From Flavobacterium yafengii (GTDB taxonomy: Bacteria; Bacteroidota; Bacteroidia; Flavobacteriales; Flavobacteriaceae), in the NCBI RefSeq assembly GCF_030010375.1, contig NZ_JASCRY010000003.1, positions 310,001 through 374,000 on the forward strand: a DNA stretch of 64,000 nucleotides, in the 5' to 3' direction. Position 1 is the stretch's first letter, and each line of letters starts with the position of its first letter. The translations under genes and the position numbers were made by a program. This document shows positions 33,265 through 46,200 of the stretch, in pieces. The notes beneath the pieces are model-generated. The model ran no database searches. It saw only the letters and a program-made list of their open reading frames with translations, and was not told the DNA's origin.

Positions 33265-34179
33265 TTATTTTTTATCTCTTAAAAGGTTTACTTTTAAACT
33301 AATCTCAAAATCTCCTCCGAAATTTTGACGTATACCGCCTAACTGGCTGGTATAATAGAACTGTATAAAAAATTGATCATAGTTCACACCAAGACCAAAA
33401 GTAGCGCTATTATCGCTATGATACATCCCCAGAAAAGAAAGTGTATTATTTTCAAGTTTCAGATTGGTTCCGATATCAAAAACATTATCAATCTCTTTGG
33501 CTGCCCTGAAACTAATTTTTGGCTCAATAGATAACACATCTAAGTCGGTTCCGATTTTATAGGAGATTGCTGCTAAATAGAGATAGCCATTTATCGTATT
33601 CTGCTCATTCTTCCGAAAGAATAATTTCCCAAAATGAGGTACTGCAGCCTGCAAAGTGAACCTTTCATTGGTATATACAATACCAAAGCTACCTTCCAAA
33701 TAACTTTTACGCTGGTTAAAAAGTTCTACCAACACATCATCGGGGTCAGCAATAATATTGGATTCATCCAGGTTTTCCTGCACCACTGCCAAAGAGACGC
33801 CTAAATGCAAATTTCTATTATCACCATATAATGGCAAATGATAGGAATAACTCCCCTTTATATGGGTTTGTCCCAGTAATCCAGCCTTATCTTTATAAAC
33901 ATCGAGGCCGACTCCTATTCTCTTTCTTTCCAAACGGTAATCTCCACTTATATTCAAAGTAACAGGAGAACCGGGTACCGATTTCCATTGGTTACGATAG
34001 TCCAGATTCAAATTAAGCCCCTGATCAATACCGGCAAAAGCTGGATTGCTTAGGTACTGATTTTCATAATACTGAGAACCTAATGGTCTGCTTTGTGCCG
34101 TTGCCTTTTGAAAGCCCGATAATATACAAATCACGGTCAGGATTACAATCACGCACTTTTCAAGTATAAATTTTATCAT
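33265..34179 (-). CDS. PorP/SprF-family type IX secretion membrane protein
   Basis: A 304-aa protein with a signal peptide and the PorP/SprF pattern: RPLGSQYYENQYLSNPAFAG at the mature N-terminus, LNLDYRNQWKSVPGSP, GVGLDVYKDKAGLLGQTHIK, LHLGVSLAV, then a series of beta strands and a final FEISLKVNLL. PorP/SprF proteins are outer-membrane partners required for secretion or attachment of type B CTD proteins by T9SS (as SprF for SprB in Flavobacterium johnsoniae). It follows the type B protein gene after two bases and is the last gene of the giant-protein operon. Confidence 0.92.
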   Translation of the reverse strand: MIKFILEKCVIVILTVICILSGFQKATAQSRPLGSQYYENQYLSNPAFAGIDQGLNLNLDYRNQWKSVPGSPVTLNISGDYRLERKRIGVGLDVYKDKAGLLGQTHIKGSYSYHLPLYGDNRNLHLGVSLAVVQENLDESNIIADPDDVLVELFNQRKSYLEGSFGIVYTNERFTLQAAVPHFGKLFFRKNEQNTINGYLYLAAISYKIGTDLDVLSIEPKISFRAAKEIDNVFDIGTNLKLENNTLSFLGMYHSDNSATFGLGVNYDQFFIQFYYTSQLGGIRQNFGGDFEISLKVNLLRDKK

Positions 34180-34181
34180 TA

Positions 34182-34949
34182 TTAATTCTTTTTTTCTTTC
34201 ACTATAGATAGGAATCCGCTCTTTTTAGCCTTACCTGAATCAATGTATAAGATATAATAATAGGTACCCTCTCCCAGCGGACTGCTATTCGATTGTCCGC
34301 TCCATGAATTATCGTAACCAATGGTCGTAAAAACCAAACGGCCTTCACGATCGAATATATTCAACTCGTTATTAGGGTACTGCTCTATGTTTTTTACAAT
34401 CCAGGTATCATTTATCCCATCCCCATTCGGGGTAATCATGTTATTGGCCTCGAGGTCGGTATATGGAGTCGTAAGTGATGACTCCGTACTTACGGCGGTT
34501 AAATCCGAAAAATTAGTCGCTGTTCCAAAAAGTTGGCTGATATACTTCTGTGCTGGATTGACACTACTTTCTTTAACAAGGTTAAAATCATTGTAGTTGT
34601 TACTGGTCGCTTTCGTATACGCCAATACTAAATTTTTTTCTTCATTGCCATTCAACGCTACATCCTGATAATTAAAACCAAGCTCTCCTATAAAGACTAT
34701 TGGTCTGCTAAACCTGTACATACGCTCAATACTGCTAAACTTCGGCCAAATAACCGTCGACGACTCTTGCATGATATTCAGGTTATTCACTTTCCAATCG
34801 TTAGAAGGAACTATCGTTAGACCATCGGTATAAAAGACGGTCCCGTTTCCAACAAAAAGGCCATCTGACCCAATATTGAGCTGTGCCTTTACAGTAGAGT
34901 TTATAAACATAGAAATTCCTATAAGAATGGATACTGTTATTTTTTTCAT
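34182..34949 (-). CDS. T9SS type B sorting-domain (gliding-motility-type CTD) protein
   Basis: A 255-aa secreted protein. It has a signal peptide (VSILIGISMFINSTVKA), a middle region (ERMYRFSRPIVFIGELGFNY) and a C-terminal type B domain: NNMITPNGDGINDTWIVKNI, NELNIFDREGRLVFTT, GTYYYILYID and a basic end KSGFLSIVKEKK. This CTD depends on T9SS and a SprF-like partner, encoded directly downstream. The protein is too small to be the adhesin itself, so it may be the base or anchor of the fibre made by the giant proteins upstream (inference). It lies 197 bases after the TlpA-like gene. Confidence 0.9.
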   Translation of the reverse strand: MKKITVSILIGISMFINSTVKAQLNIGSDGLFVGNGTVFYTDGLTIVPSNDWKVNNLNIMQESSTVIWPKFSSIERMYRFSRPIVFIGELGFNYQDVALNGNEEKNLVLAYTKATSNNYNDFNLVKESSVNPAQKYISQLFGTATNFSDLTAVSTESSLTTPYTDLEANNMITPNGDGINDTWIVKNIEQYPNNELNIFDREGRLVFTTIGYDNSWSGQSNSSPLGEGTYYYILYIDSGKAKKSGFLSIVKEKKN

Positions 34950-34958
34950 TTTTTTTTA

Positions 34959-35107
34959 TTATACTAATTTATAAAACCCTTTATCTGCCAATGTATTAGA
35001 CTTGGTTGTAGTTTCTAAAATCGCTGCTTTATCCTGAGTCTCACAAAACAACAGCAGCTAATCTTTGCCATTCGTTGTGAAAGCGATACGGCCCCACAGA
35101 CTATCCT
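34959..35107 (-). pseudogene. short coding remnant before the T9SS type B gene
   Basis: One minus-strand frame reads LWGRIAFTTNGKD, a TAG stop, then LLLFCETQDKAAILETTTKS and ADKGFYKLV to a stop at 34959. The sequence is protein-like, but its parent family is not recognised and no start is seen. It may be the 3' end of a gene lost from the operon. It explains the otherwise odd gap between the thioredoxin-fold gene and the type B gene. Confidence 0.4.
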
Positions 35108-35146
35108 TCTGTCAAACCCAATCTAAGAGCAAAAAGATCAGACCCG

Positions 35147-36604
35147 TTATTTCATTTCCTTCTGCAACGCTGTGACTGTGTCGGGCAGAGCCACAATTGT
35201 ATTGGTTTTGCTATCTACCAGGATCATTGTGGGAGTAGACAGCACAAAATAGGCGTTGGCTTCCGGGCTTCTGATTCCCTGTTCTGCTCTTTTGTGTTTG
35301 AAGTTGGTAAGCTGAGTCTTCTCTTTTTCCCATGCTAGGATTTCGGTCTCCGTTTCGTCCAGACTAATGGCGAAAACATCCATCAGTTCCCTGTTACTCG
35401 GTTCCTGATACCAAGGATAGAGTTTCTCCATAAGAGCTTTGCAATGATGACAATCGGCTGACCAAAACAGTACCAGTTTATATTTAGCTTCCGTTTTATA
35501 GTGATGGAATGCTATCATCTTACCAGAATTCAGTTTCCAGGAAAAATCGGGCGCAACAGAACCCACCACCAGCGTCTCCATTCCTTTCAGTCTTTGTGCT
35601 ATGGCTTCTCTTTTGTTGGTAAGGCAAAGTGGATCGTTCAGGTAAGGTTCCAGCATTTTTATGCCCACTGATATATTAAAAGTCTCAAACCCATTGTAGA
35701 AATAGTCCACCATCCAGCCATAGACCAAAGGATGTCCCAGCCGGGCTTTTTCTATGGCGCGCTTTCCTGCCAAAGTAAACAGCGAATCACGAAGCGCAAC
35801 GGTAGTGGACATTGCCCCATAAATATTTACATATTTATTAATCCATTCTTTGATATCGGTGGTTTTGATGATCAATGGGTTTTTAAAATCCATCCCGTCA
35901 AAATAATGTTCAATGACACCGTTCACTCTATCCGGCTCCGACCCTTTCCATACCATTGGAGGGATGTGCTGAAACACAAACCCGTTGCTTACAAAGGCAG
36001 TTTGGTGCTGCTTTACTTCAGCAGCGATCCATTTATTATAGACCAGCCGTCTGTTTTCGTATTCTTCAGTGCCTAGCAAAAATAATTTTGATTCCGGCTG
36101 ATCGTAACTAATCAGAAAATTCTGCAGCATAGCCAATTGCTCCCGTTTCTTTCCATTGTCTGCAGAAAAACGCGCAAACAAGCTGTTTTCCCTTTCGTCT
36201 TTTTGAAAATAGGTACTATCAGGTTGATTCAAGGCTTTAGGCCGAGCCCACAGTTCCAAATTTTGATCACTCACAAAAATGTGCTTTTCGGCAGGATATG
36301 GATTGCTGCTTTCCTTTTCCTGATAGTCAAAACGCAGCACGAACTCTCCGGGCAGCTTGTCTTCAGGAATTTTCAACAGGGTCGTTTCTCCATTATTTAT
36401 TCCCGGATTTTCGACAATTGTTTTTATTGAAGATCCGGCCAAAGACAGTATCGAAATTTTACTTTTGGCAACGCCCGCCAAATGTATTTTTAAACTGATG
36501 TCATGAGCTTGCCCTTTAACAGGCATTGAAAACAAGTACAATATTGCAATACAAGAAAGCCGTACTGCATTCATTAATGGTTTATCTATCATCTTTATAT
36601 TCAT
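35147..36604 (-). CDS. TlpA-like thioredoxin-fold exported protein
   Basis: A 485-aa exported protein (signal peptide region SCIAILYLFSMPVKG). A long N-terminal, mostly helical region of about 340 residues ends in APDFSWKLNSGKMI. A TlpA/thioredoxin domain follows with VLFWSADCHHCKALM (C-x-x-C), LMDVFAISLDET and STPTMILVDSKTNTIV with the cis-Pro region. Bacteroidota proteins of this build sit in the periplasm and reduce or exchange disulfides. It lies 36 bases after the 4150-aa giant and upstream of the type B/PorP pair, so it may assist folding of the secreted giants. This is inference. Confidence 0.85.
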   Translation of the reverse strand: MNIKMIDKPLMNAVRLSCIAILYLFSMPVKGQAHDISLKIHLAGVAKSKISILSLAGSSIKTIVENPGINNGETTLLKIPEDKLPGEFVLRFDYQEKESSNPYPAEKHIFVSDQNLELWARPKALNQPDSTYFQKDERENSLFARFSADNGKKREQLAMLQNFLISYDQPESKLFLLGTEEYENRRLVYNKWIAAEVKQHQTAFVSNGFVFQHIPPMVWKGSEPDRVNGVIEHYFDGMDFKNPLIIKTTDIKEWINKYVNIYGAMSTTVALRDSLFTLAGKRAIEKARLGHPLVYGWMVDYFYNGFETFNISVGIKMLEPYLNDPLCLTNKREAIAQRLKGMETLVVGSVAPDFSWKLNSGKMIAFHHYKTEAKYKLVLFWSADCHHCKALMEKLYPWYQEPSNRELMDVFAISLDETETEILAWEKEKTQLTNFKHKRAEQGIRSPEANAYFVLSTPTMILVDSKTNTIVALPDTVTALQKEMK

Positions 36605-36640
36605 TGTTATCCTATTGATTTTTGTTATTTAATTCTACTA

Positions 36641-39600
36641 TTACTTCAAACAACGGATTGGATGGAAAGTTACTTTAGTGGTATAATATACACTACTGCT
36701 GCCGCTTCCTATAGTCAAAAAATAGCCATTGGTGCTGCTATAACTAGTGGTGCTCCAGTAATTTCCGTAGACTCCACGATAAGTTAGTTCAGCCCAGGTA
36801 GATGACAGGTACCCTGCATTGTGCAATTTCAGCACAGACGCAAACCCATCCGCATCTTTGTTCCAATTTTGGGGAGCCGCATCAGCTGCAGTCCACTCCA
36901 GTTGGCTAGGCATACGCCAGCCTGCTCCAAGCATCAGACTGCAGGGGTCATTAGTGGTTGTCCAGTCACCGCTTTCGGAAATATTAGTTATCCACGCTGT
37001 AGGGGTGCGTGTTCCGTCATGCTTATAACCTTGTTTACGATTAAACTGCCAGTACCAGCCTGCAACGTTCTCCGTCGCATCAGTAACCGAAGTTGCCTGC
37101 CGGTCGGCTCCAAGGTTCTGCGTGATCCAACACCTAGCCTCCCCCGAAATACTGCTGTTCACTGAATTATAAGTTACCGTTTTAGTGACAGGAGCTCCAT
37201 TAGCCCCCGCTATATGGTTAACCGCAAAGGGAACACAGATCTTAAAGCTGCTTACCAAAGGACTATATCCCGTACCCTCGCTATTGGTCGCGTATGCCCG
37301 TACATAATACGTTGCTCCTTCTGATAAACCAGAAATCGTATTTATAAAACTCCCTATGCCAGGCAAAGTATCAGACAACACATTGTCCTGAAGGGTTGGA
37401 ATAGCATTGGTACTACTCCACACCAGCCCGCGTGCGAATACCGCTGCACCCCCGCTCAGGGTTACCGTTGCAGAGCCATCTACCGAAGTATTGGTCATAG
37501 CACCGGTACTCACATTGCTCACCGAAGGTATTGACAAGGCAAATTCATCGCGCAGACAACGCACCGGAAGGGCACTGTTTTTAGAAGAATTACCCATAAT
37601 GCTGTTGGTACTATTCAAGTACAAATAATAGCCTGTGGTGGTTCCGGTACCAGTGCTACTCCAGTAGTTTCCGCTTCCATTAATCCCACCGCGAGAGTTA
37701 AGAGAACCTCCATCGAGATACCCTGCATTATGCAGTTTCAACACTGACAAATACGAATCCGCATTTGTAGTCCAGTTTTGCGTCGCATCGACTGCAGTCC
37801 ATTCCGATCCAGTAGGGATATGCCAGCCAATGCCAAGCAGTAACCCGCAGGGATCATTAGCGGCTGTCCAGTCACTGCTTTCTATAATATTGCTTATCCA
37901 CGCTGTGGAAGGGGTCCGTGTAGTCCCGTCATGCTTGTAACCCTGTTTTCGATTAAACTGCCAATACCATCCTGCCGAGGTCTCCGACGCATCAATAACG
38001 GACGTCCCCCGCTCGCTGGCTCCAAGGTTCCTGGTAATCCAACATTTCGGCGTACCCGTACTACTACTGCTCACTACATCATAAACTACCGTTTTACCTA
38101 CCGGAGCCCCGTTAAACCCTGCAGTATGGGCAGCCGTAATTGGCATACAGATCTTAAAGCTTTTTGTCAAAAGACTATATGCCGTGCCCTTACTATTGGT
38201 CGCATATGCCCGTACATGATACGTTAGCGCTTCCGATAAACCAGTAATCGTATTTGTAAAATTACCCGTGCCTAACCCGCCGGGCACCTTGTTGTCATCA
38301 ACAGTTGGTGTAAGATCTGTAGCGCTCCACACCAACCCGCGTTCGGTGACAGCAGCCCCTCCGTCAAGGGATACTGTTGCAGAAACGTCAGCCGAAGTAG
38401 GGGTCATGGCAGTGGTGTTCACATTACTTACCGTAGGTATCGATAAGGCAAATTCATCCCGTAAACAACGAATCGGATAAGCCCCGGCTTTATTGGGACC
38501 AGCCACAACACTGGTGGTACTTGTCATATTCAAATAATAGCCATTGGTGCTGCCCCAGTAAAACCCTTGCCCGGTAGCTCCAAGCCGAAGGCCTAGCGAA
38601 CCATCGTGATTAAAAAGAAACCCTGCATTGTGCAACTTCAGGACAGAGCTATATGCATCTGCATTTGTGGCCCAGTTCTGTGGAGCCGCATCTACTGCAG
38701 TCCACTCTGTTTGGGTAGGAACACGCCAGCCTGCACCGAGCAGTAGCCCACAAGGATCTCTATCTGCTGTCCAGGCATTGGCCCCAGAAATGCTGCTTAT
38801 CCATGTTGTGGCAGGAGTACGTGTAGTTCCGTCGTGCTTGTAACCCTGCGAGCTATCGAACCTCCAGTACCAGCCTGCCGAAATCTCCGCATCATCAGTA
38901 ATCGATATTGCCTGCCGGTCAGCCCCAAGGTTCTGTGTGATCCAGCATTTTGGTGCACCCGAAATACTACTGCTCACTGAATTATAAACTACTGTTTTAT
39001 CTACCGGAGCCCCATTAAATCCAGCTGCATGATAAACGGTAAAAGGATTGCAGATCTTAAAACTGCTTACCGACGGACTATATTCCGTACCCTCACTATT
39101 GGTCGCATACGCCCGTACATAATACGTTGTGCCGTCTGATAAACCTAAAAGCGTATTTGTAAAACTTCCCAAACCTGGCATAGTATCAATCAAAACATTA
39201 TCGTCAACGGTTGGTGTAAGGTTTGTTGCACTCCACACCAGTCCACGCGCAGTTATCGCAGCGCCCCCGTTGTTGGTTATCGCTGTAGCACCGGCTACCG
39301 AAGTAGCTGTCATGTTTGAGATTGTCACATTTGTCACCGAAGGTTTCGACAAGACAAATTCATTCCGCAGACAACGGACAGGATAGGCCAAGTGTTTTAG
39401 ATTGTTCGACACGTAACTATTGCTGCTATTTATATACAAATAATAACTATAATTGGTGCCGTTAGAATTAGTGCTGCTCCAGTATCCTCCTGAAATTCCT
39501 CGCTCGACCAGCGCACCAGATGTAGAATTCAAAAATCCTGCGTTGTGTAACTTCAGCACCGACGCATACGCATGGCTACTCGTTGTCCAGTTTTGCGGAG

Positions 39601-40260
39601 CCGCATCAACCGCAGTCCATTCTGCTTGGGTAGGGATGCGCCAGTCCCCGCCAAACATCAGCCTGCAAGGGTCATTAGTGGCTGTCCATTGGCTGTTTTC
39701 AGAAACCAAGCTTGGCCAAATCGTGTTAGGAGTACGTGTAGTCCCGTCATGTTTGTACCCCTGTACCTTTAAACGGTTAAATTGCCAGTACCACCCTGCT
39801 GAGGGCTCCGTATCGTCACTAACCGTCACTGCCTTCTGGTCCGCTCCAAGGTTCTTCGCAATCCAGCATTTCGCTGTACCCGAAATAGTACTGCTCACTA
39901 AATCATAAGTTACCGTTTTAGTTACCGGAGCCCCATTAACACCCTCTATATGGGCAAGCGTAATAGGATTACAGATCTTAAAGCTGCTTGCTGAAGGACT
40001 ATATCCGGTACCTCCCCCAACATTGGTAGCATACGCCCGTACATAATACGTTGGACCTTCTGATAAACCAGAAATCGTATTTGCAATTACCGTTCCTGAC
40101 GACACGGTATCAGGCAACTCATTATCTATACCAAGAGTTGGCATAGTGTTACTACTGCTCCACACGAAACCACGTGCGATTACCGCAGCTCCCCCGTTGC
40201 TGATTATCGTTGCGGAACCGTCTGCCGAATCGGTGGTTACGTTTAAAATTGTTACATTGC
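36641..40260. repeat. four tandem FN3-like + FISUMP modules (about 906 bp period)
   Basis: Module borders, judged from the recurring LS-(I/K)P-(T/S)V(S/T)NV junction, lie near 37534, 38440 and 39351, giving periods of 906 and 911 bases. FISUMP bodies are alike (same N-terminal KCWI-NLGA and C-terminal YPVRCLR blocks). The loops between YW-ST and PVRCLR differ strongly. Confidence 0.75.
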
Positions 40261-43200
40261 CTATGGTAGGAGCTATCGCTACTGTAGTAAAGGTTTTATT
40301 ATCACCGTAAGTCGTGCCCACACTATTGGTGGCATAAGCCCTGAAATAATAGACGGTAGCCGTTGCTAACGAGCCGAGATTAGCAGTGAATGCGCCTGTC
40401 CATGCACCATTATTGATTGTTTTTGTACTATTCTGAATCGTTGGATCAGCCGTTGTTCCCCAGCACACTCCATAAGAAGTTATTGGCGCACCTCCGTTAC
40501 CCAAAACATTCCCTTTGCAAGTTGCCGAAACGGTCGTAATGGAAGTAACATTAGAATCAGTAGTTACACTTGGAGAATCAAGAGTGGTAAAACTCACCGT
40601 GCCTCCATAACTGGTACCCATGCTGTTTGTGGCATACGCCCGCACATAATATAGCGTTCCTTTTGTTAAGCTGGTAAGGGAAGTGCTAAAAGTTCCGGCA
40701 CCACCAGCACCAATGCTTTTTGTGGAATCCAAAGTGGTCGGTGCGGTACTTGTTGTACTCCAGCATACACCCCTATCCGTTATCGGCACTTCTCCAATAT
40801 TACTAATTGTACCTCCGCTACTGGCAGAAATAGCTGTAATGGAGGCAGTAGGTGCCGTGGTTGTGAGCGTAGCGAGATTTGGGGCGGTAAAAGTTGCAGG
40901 GAATGCACTGTAACCCGTTCCTCTTTGGTTGGTACCATATGCCCAAACATAATACGTAGTACCAGGCGAGAGGCCGCCAAAAGTCTCTGAAAATGATGCT
41001 CCGGCAGGTACGATAGACAAGCTGTTACTTGGGGATGCAACCGGAAGCGTACTAGTCGTATTCCAGATCAGCCCAAGAGCAGTTATTGTTGCCCCACCGT
41101 CAGAGGTCTGACTAGCCGTTCCTTTTGCACTGTTCATTTGCTTTTCAGAAATTGTCACATCGCTCATAGTGGGAACTGCTGCCAATGTTGTAAAAGTAAA
41201 ATTATCACCGTAGGCCGTCCCCACGCTATTAATGGCATAGGCCCTGAAATGATACACTGTACCCTTTGTTAATGCGCCGAGACTAGCAGTGAATCCACCA
41301 GTCCAAGCACCATTATTGGTCGTTCTGCTATTCAAAATAGTTGGATTACTCGTTGTACTCCAGCAAATTCCATAAGAAGTGATTGCTGTACCTCCATTAG
41401 TAAGAACCTCCCCAGCGCAAATTGCAGTATTAGCCGTAATAGAAGTAACATTAAAATCAGTAGTTACACTTGGAGAATCTAGAGTGGTAAAACTCACCGA
41501 ACTACCATAACTAGTATCGATACCGTTTGTGGCATATGCCCGCACATGGTATAGCGTTCCTTTTGTCAGACCGCTTAGGGAACTGCTAAAAGTACCGATA
41601 CCACCACTACCGGGGCCAATGCTTGTTTTGGAGTCCGAAGTGGTTGGTTCCGTCGTTGTCGTACTCCAACATACCCCCCTATCCAATATTGGCATTCCCC
41701 CAGTGCTAATGATTGTACCTCCACTAGTGGCAGTGCTAACCGTTATTGAGGCAACGGTAGGGGTTGTAGTAAGTGTAGCACGGTCTGGGGTAGCAAAAGT
41801 TGTGGCGGATGAACTATATCCCGTTCCTCTTTGGTTGTTGGTGCCATAAGCCCAAACATAGTACAGAGTACCAGGCAAGAGGCTACCAAGAGACCCCGAA
41901 ATTGACGTTCCAGCTGCTCCAACGGACAAGCTATTACCCGGTGTTGCAATCGGGATCACATCTATCGTATTCCAGATCAGACCAAGATCCGTAATTAATG
42001 CTCCGCCGTCAAAGACCAGACTAGCAACTGCTTCTGCATTGTTCATTAGAATAGTCGGAAGGATTGTCACATCGCTCAATAGAGGAACTGCCGCAGATGT
42101 GGTAAAGGTTGCCTGATCACCATAAGCAGTCCCCTTAGTGTTTGTCGCATAAGCACGCACATAATAGCTGGTTCCCGGAATCAAACCAGGGCAGTATTCA
42201 CTAAAGTAGCCAGTACCCGCAGTACCATTTACAATTTTGGTTTGCAGATCGATGCTTGGCAAGTTACTAGTGTCCCATACAAATCCTCTAGCCGTTACTG
42301 GCATTCCCCCATCATCAATTACTTCTCCAAGACCTTTGACTGAATATTCCGAAATATCGATAACAGAAGTTGCCGATAGAACAGGAAGCAGCACATCGTT
42401 TGTTCTAAATGTTGTCTCACTACCATAGGTAGTGCCAACACTATTGGTAGCATAGGCTCTTACATAATAGATCGTATCTGGCGTTAAACCCGTAAGTCCC
42501 CCACTAAAAACACCTATACCCTGTGTCACATCATCAACCGTTTTAGTATTCAAAGCAATTGTAGGGGTGCTATACGTATCCCATACAATTCCACGAATAA
42601 GTATTGGGCTACGACCATCATCGGTGATTTGCCCTCCACCGGTAGCTGTAGTAGCTCTGATGCTTGTAATATCCGTAGTGGCGGTTAAAGTAGGTTCGGC
42701 AAGAGTGATAAATGATTTTTCAAAGCCGTAAGCGACCCCAATTCCATTTTTGGCATAAGCTCTCACATAATAAAGGGTATTTGACAATAAACCGGTCATC
42801 TCGCCGGTAAAATTTCCGTCGCCTAAATCAACATTGCTTGTTTTAGTAATTAAGGCGATAGTAGGGTTTCGTTGGGTACTCCAACAAATTCCCCTTTGGG
42901 TTACCACTGATCCGCCATCGCTGGTTATCTGTCCGCCTCCGCCTGCAGTTGTAGCTGTAATTGAACTCGCTTCATGAGTATCCAGAAGCGGTGAAGTTGC
43001 AAATATTACAACTGTCAATTGATTACCATAGGCCGTTCCTGCACTATTGGTCGCATAAGCACGTACATAATAAGTGGTGCTCTTTACTAAATTAGTTAGG
43101 TTGCTTATAAAACTGCCATTACCCGATCCGTCACTGGTTCTGGTCAAAGTAATCGTATCTGGAGCTATATCTTTGTCAGTTGTCCAAACAATACCATATT

Positions 43201-46200
43201 GCGTAATCATAGCTCCTCCATTAGAACGGATGACCCCTCCGCTACTGGCAGTGTCATTGGAAGTGATCTCAGGATCAACGGTAGTTACGCTAGCTAGAAT
43301 CGGTTTGGTGGTAAAGGAGATCTCGTCACCGTAAGACGTACCTACGCTATTGATTGCATAAGATCTCACAAAATACATGGTAGCAGGCTCTAAGCCAATG
43401 AGATTGCTGGTAAAAAGACCTGCTCCCTGATCGCTTGTTCTAGTGGAGAGTCCTATCGTTGGAAGACTACTTGTACTCCAGCATATCCCTTGTTCAAAAA
43501 CCGGTGCTCCACCATCTGAAAGAATTTTGCCTCCGCTTACAGCAGTGATTCCGGTATCTTCAGAAATAGCATTTGTGCTTAAAGTAGCAGTATTCAGCGT
43601 AGTAAAGCTAAGTTCGTTCCCATGAGCAGTCCCCTTTTCATTGATGGCATAGGCACGCAGATAATAAGTAGTCCCCGGATTTAATCCGGTAATCTCGCTA
43701 TTAAAAATGCCCTTCCCTGCCCCAGTCTGCACGGTTCTGCTCAGCAATATATCATCATAATCAAAATTAGGCTGGGTGCTCCATAGTACGCCTTGGGTAT
43801 CAACGGTTATCCCACCTTCATCAGAAATATCCCCACCACTTTCGGCTGTTGTGCCGGTAATTTTGGTTGGAATAACTGTAGTTAATGCTGCTATAGTTGG
43901 TTGATCTGTAGTGAAACTGACCGGTTCTCCAAATGAAATACCCGAGACAGTAATTGCGTAAGCTATGACATAATATCGCGTAGCTGGTGTGAGGTTTTTC
44001 AATTCAGTACTGAAACTTCCTGTATCCGTGCCGTCTTCGGTTTTGTCTGCTGATGTAATATTAGGAACAAAACCCGCTACGGTACTCCAGAACACCCCTC
44101 TTTTAATCACATTTGAACCACCAGAACTGATTATTGTACCGCCAACGATCGCAGTAGTATTGGTTACTATACCAGATGAATTGGTTTCAATGACAGCCTT
44201 TTTGGGAGTGGTAAAACTAATCTTACCTCCATAAGAACGACCGGCAACATTTTCAGCATAAGCATAAACATAGTAGGTCGTATCCAAATTCAGTCCGGTA
44301 ATTTTGCTGCCAAAAGCACCTGTTCCCGCTCCTATTTCTATGGTTTTGTTCGCCGTTGCTGTGACAGGATTAAAATTAGGGTCACTGCTCCATATTAACC
44401 CACGGGTGTGAGTAGTTGCGCCGCCTTCATCTAAAATAGCTCCGCCACTATTGGCTGAATCACCAGTGATATCGGTTGCCGAAACTGTAGTTAATGTTGC
44501 CTTAATAGGTGGTTGTGTGGTGAAGCTAACCGGGTCCCCATAAGAAATGCCAGCACTGGTAACTGCGTAAGCTATTACATAATACGTCGTATCTGATTGT
44601 AGGTTTTTGAGATAACTGTAGAAATTACCTGTACCAGTACCGTCATTGGTTTTGTTGGTTGATGAAATGTCAGGGGTAAAGCCCTGAACAGTGCTCCAAA
44701 ACACTCCCTTATTAAGCACAGCTGAGCCACCGGAATTGGTTATCGTTCCTCCCAAAACCGCTCTGGAACTGGTAACAAAATCAGGCAGATTAGTAAAAAT
44801 GGTAGCCTTCTCAGGAATGGCAGCTGTCTCTGAAGTAGTAAAGCTACGCACCTCCCCATACTTCGTTCCTGCATCGTTGGTAGCATAGGCACATATATAA
44901 TAGGTGGTACCCCGGATCAGTCCGGTGATCGTACAACTAAAAATCCCTATCCCTCCTGCTCCAATCTGTTCGATTTTCTCCCCTGCTACTTCTGGATCAA
45001 AACCAGGTTGGCTACTCCATTTTATCCCACGGATATTGGTGGTTGCCCCTCCTTCATCTGTTATATCCCCACCACTATTGGCCGTTGTGTCGGTAATTTC
45101 CGTTGCCGAAACGGTCGTTATTGTTGCTTTGACAGGTTGTGATGTTCTGAAACTAAACTGTGCCCCATAAGAGGTACCAGTGATAGTGCTTGCATAAGCC
45201 TTTACATAATATGTTGTATCAGCTGCGAGGTTTTTAAGTACACTGTCAAACCTACCGGTCCCTGTACCATCATCGGTTTGGTCGACTGATAGAGCATCAG
45301 GAGTAAACCCATCAATTGTGCTCCAGAATACTCCCCTTTTAAGCACATCCGAACCACCGGAATCGCTTATCATTCCGCCTGAAACTGCAGTAGTAGCGGT
45401 CACAAAATTCGGTGGATTAGTGGTAATGGTAGCCATCGTGGGAGTGCTAAAACTAACCTTATTCCCATAAGAGGGACCGGCATCACTTACCGCATAAGCA
45501 CGTACATAGTACGTGGTGCCCTGTGCTAAATTATTCAGGTAGCTGACGAAAATTCCTTTTTCATAACCTGTCTGCTCTGTTCTGTTTGCAGAAGCATCTT
45601 CAGGGAGGAAATCAGGGTCGCTGCTCCAAACAATTCCTCTAGTATTCACAGATGCACCTCCATTACTGATAATATTCCCCCCACCGGTAGCTGTATTCCC
45701 GGTGATCTCACTTATTTTTTCGGTAACCACTGTGGCATGGACCGCAGGCAATGTCATGAAACTTTCGCGATTACCATAGGCGGTACCTGCACTATTGGTG
45801 GCAAAAGCACGTACAAAATACGTGGTTGAGCCCAACAGATCCGTAAGGTCGGCAGTAAAAGAGGTCGAACCGGAACCAATTTTACGGATACTGTCTGCAA
45901 TAGTTGGGTCATTTTTTGTGCTGCTCCAGCAGATGCCTTTGCTGGTGATAAACGATCCGCCGTTATTTATATTGTAGCCTCCACTGGTCGCTAAAGTGCT
46001 GGTAATGGAACCAACTGTGGGCGTAAGGGTGGTTACGGTAGCTAGGAGCGCCGTTCTAAAACTTAACTCATTGCTGGCAAATGTAGTTCCAGCGGAATTA
46101 GTCGCGTACGCACGTACGTAATATGTTGTGCCGGGATCTAAACCGCTTATGTTGCTGCTAAAATTGCCCGTGGCTTGTTGTATGGTTTTTTGACTTGTTG

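Noticed and set aside
36641..40260. Active diversity-generating retroelement
   Set aside because: No reverse transcriptase or template repeat is found in the window; only the FISUMP target type suggests it, so it is kept as a hypothesis.
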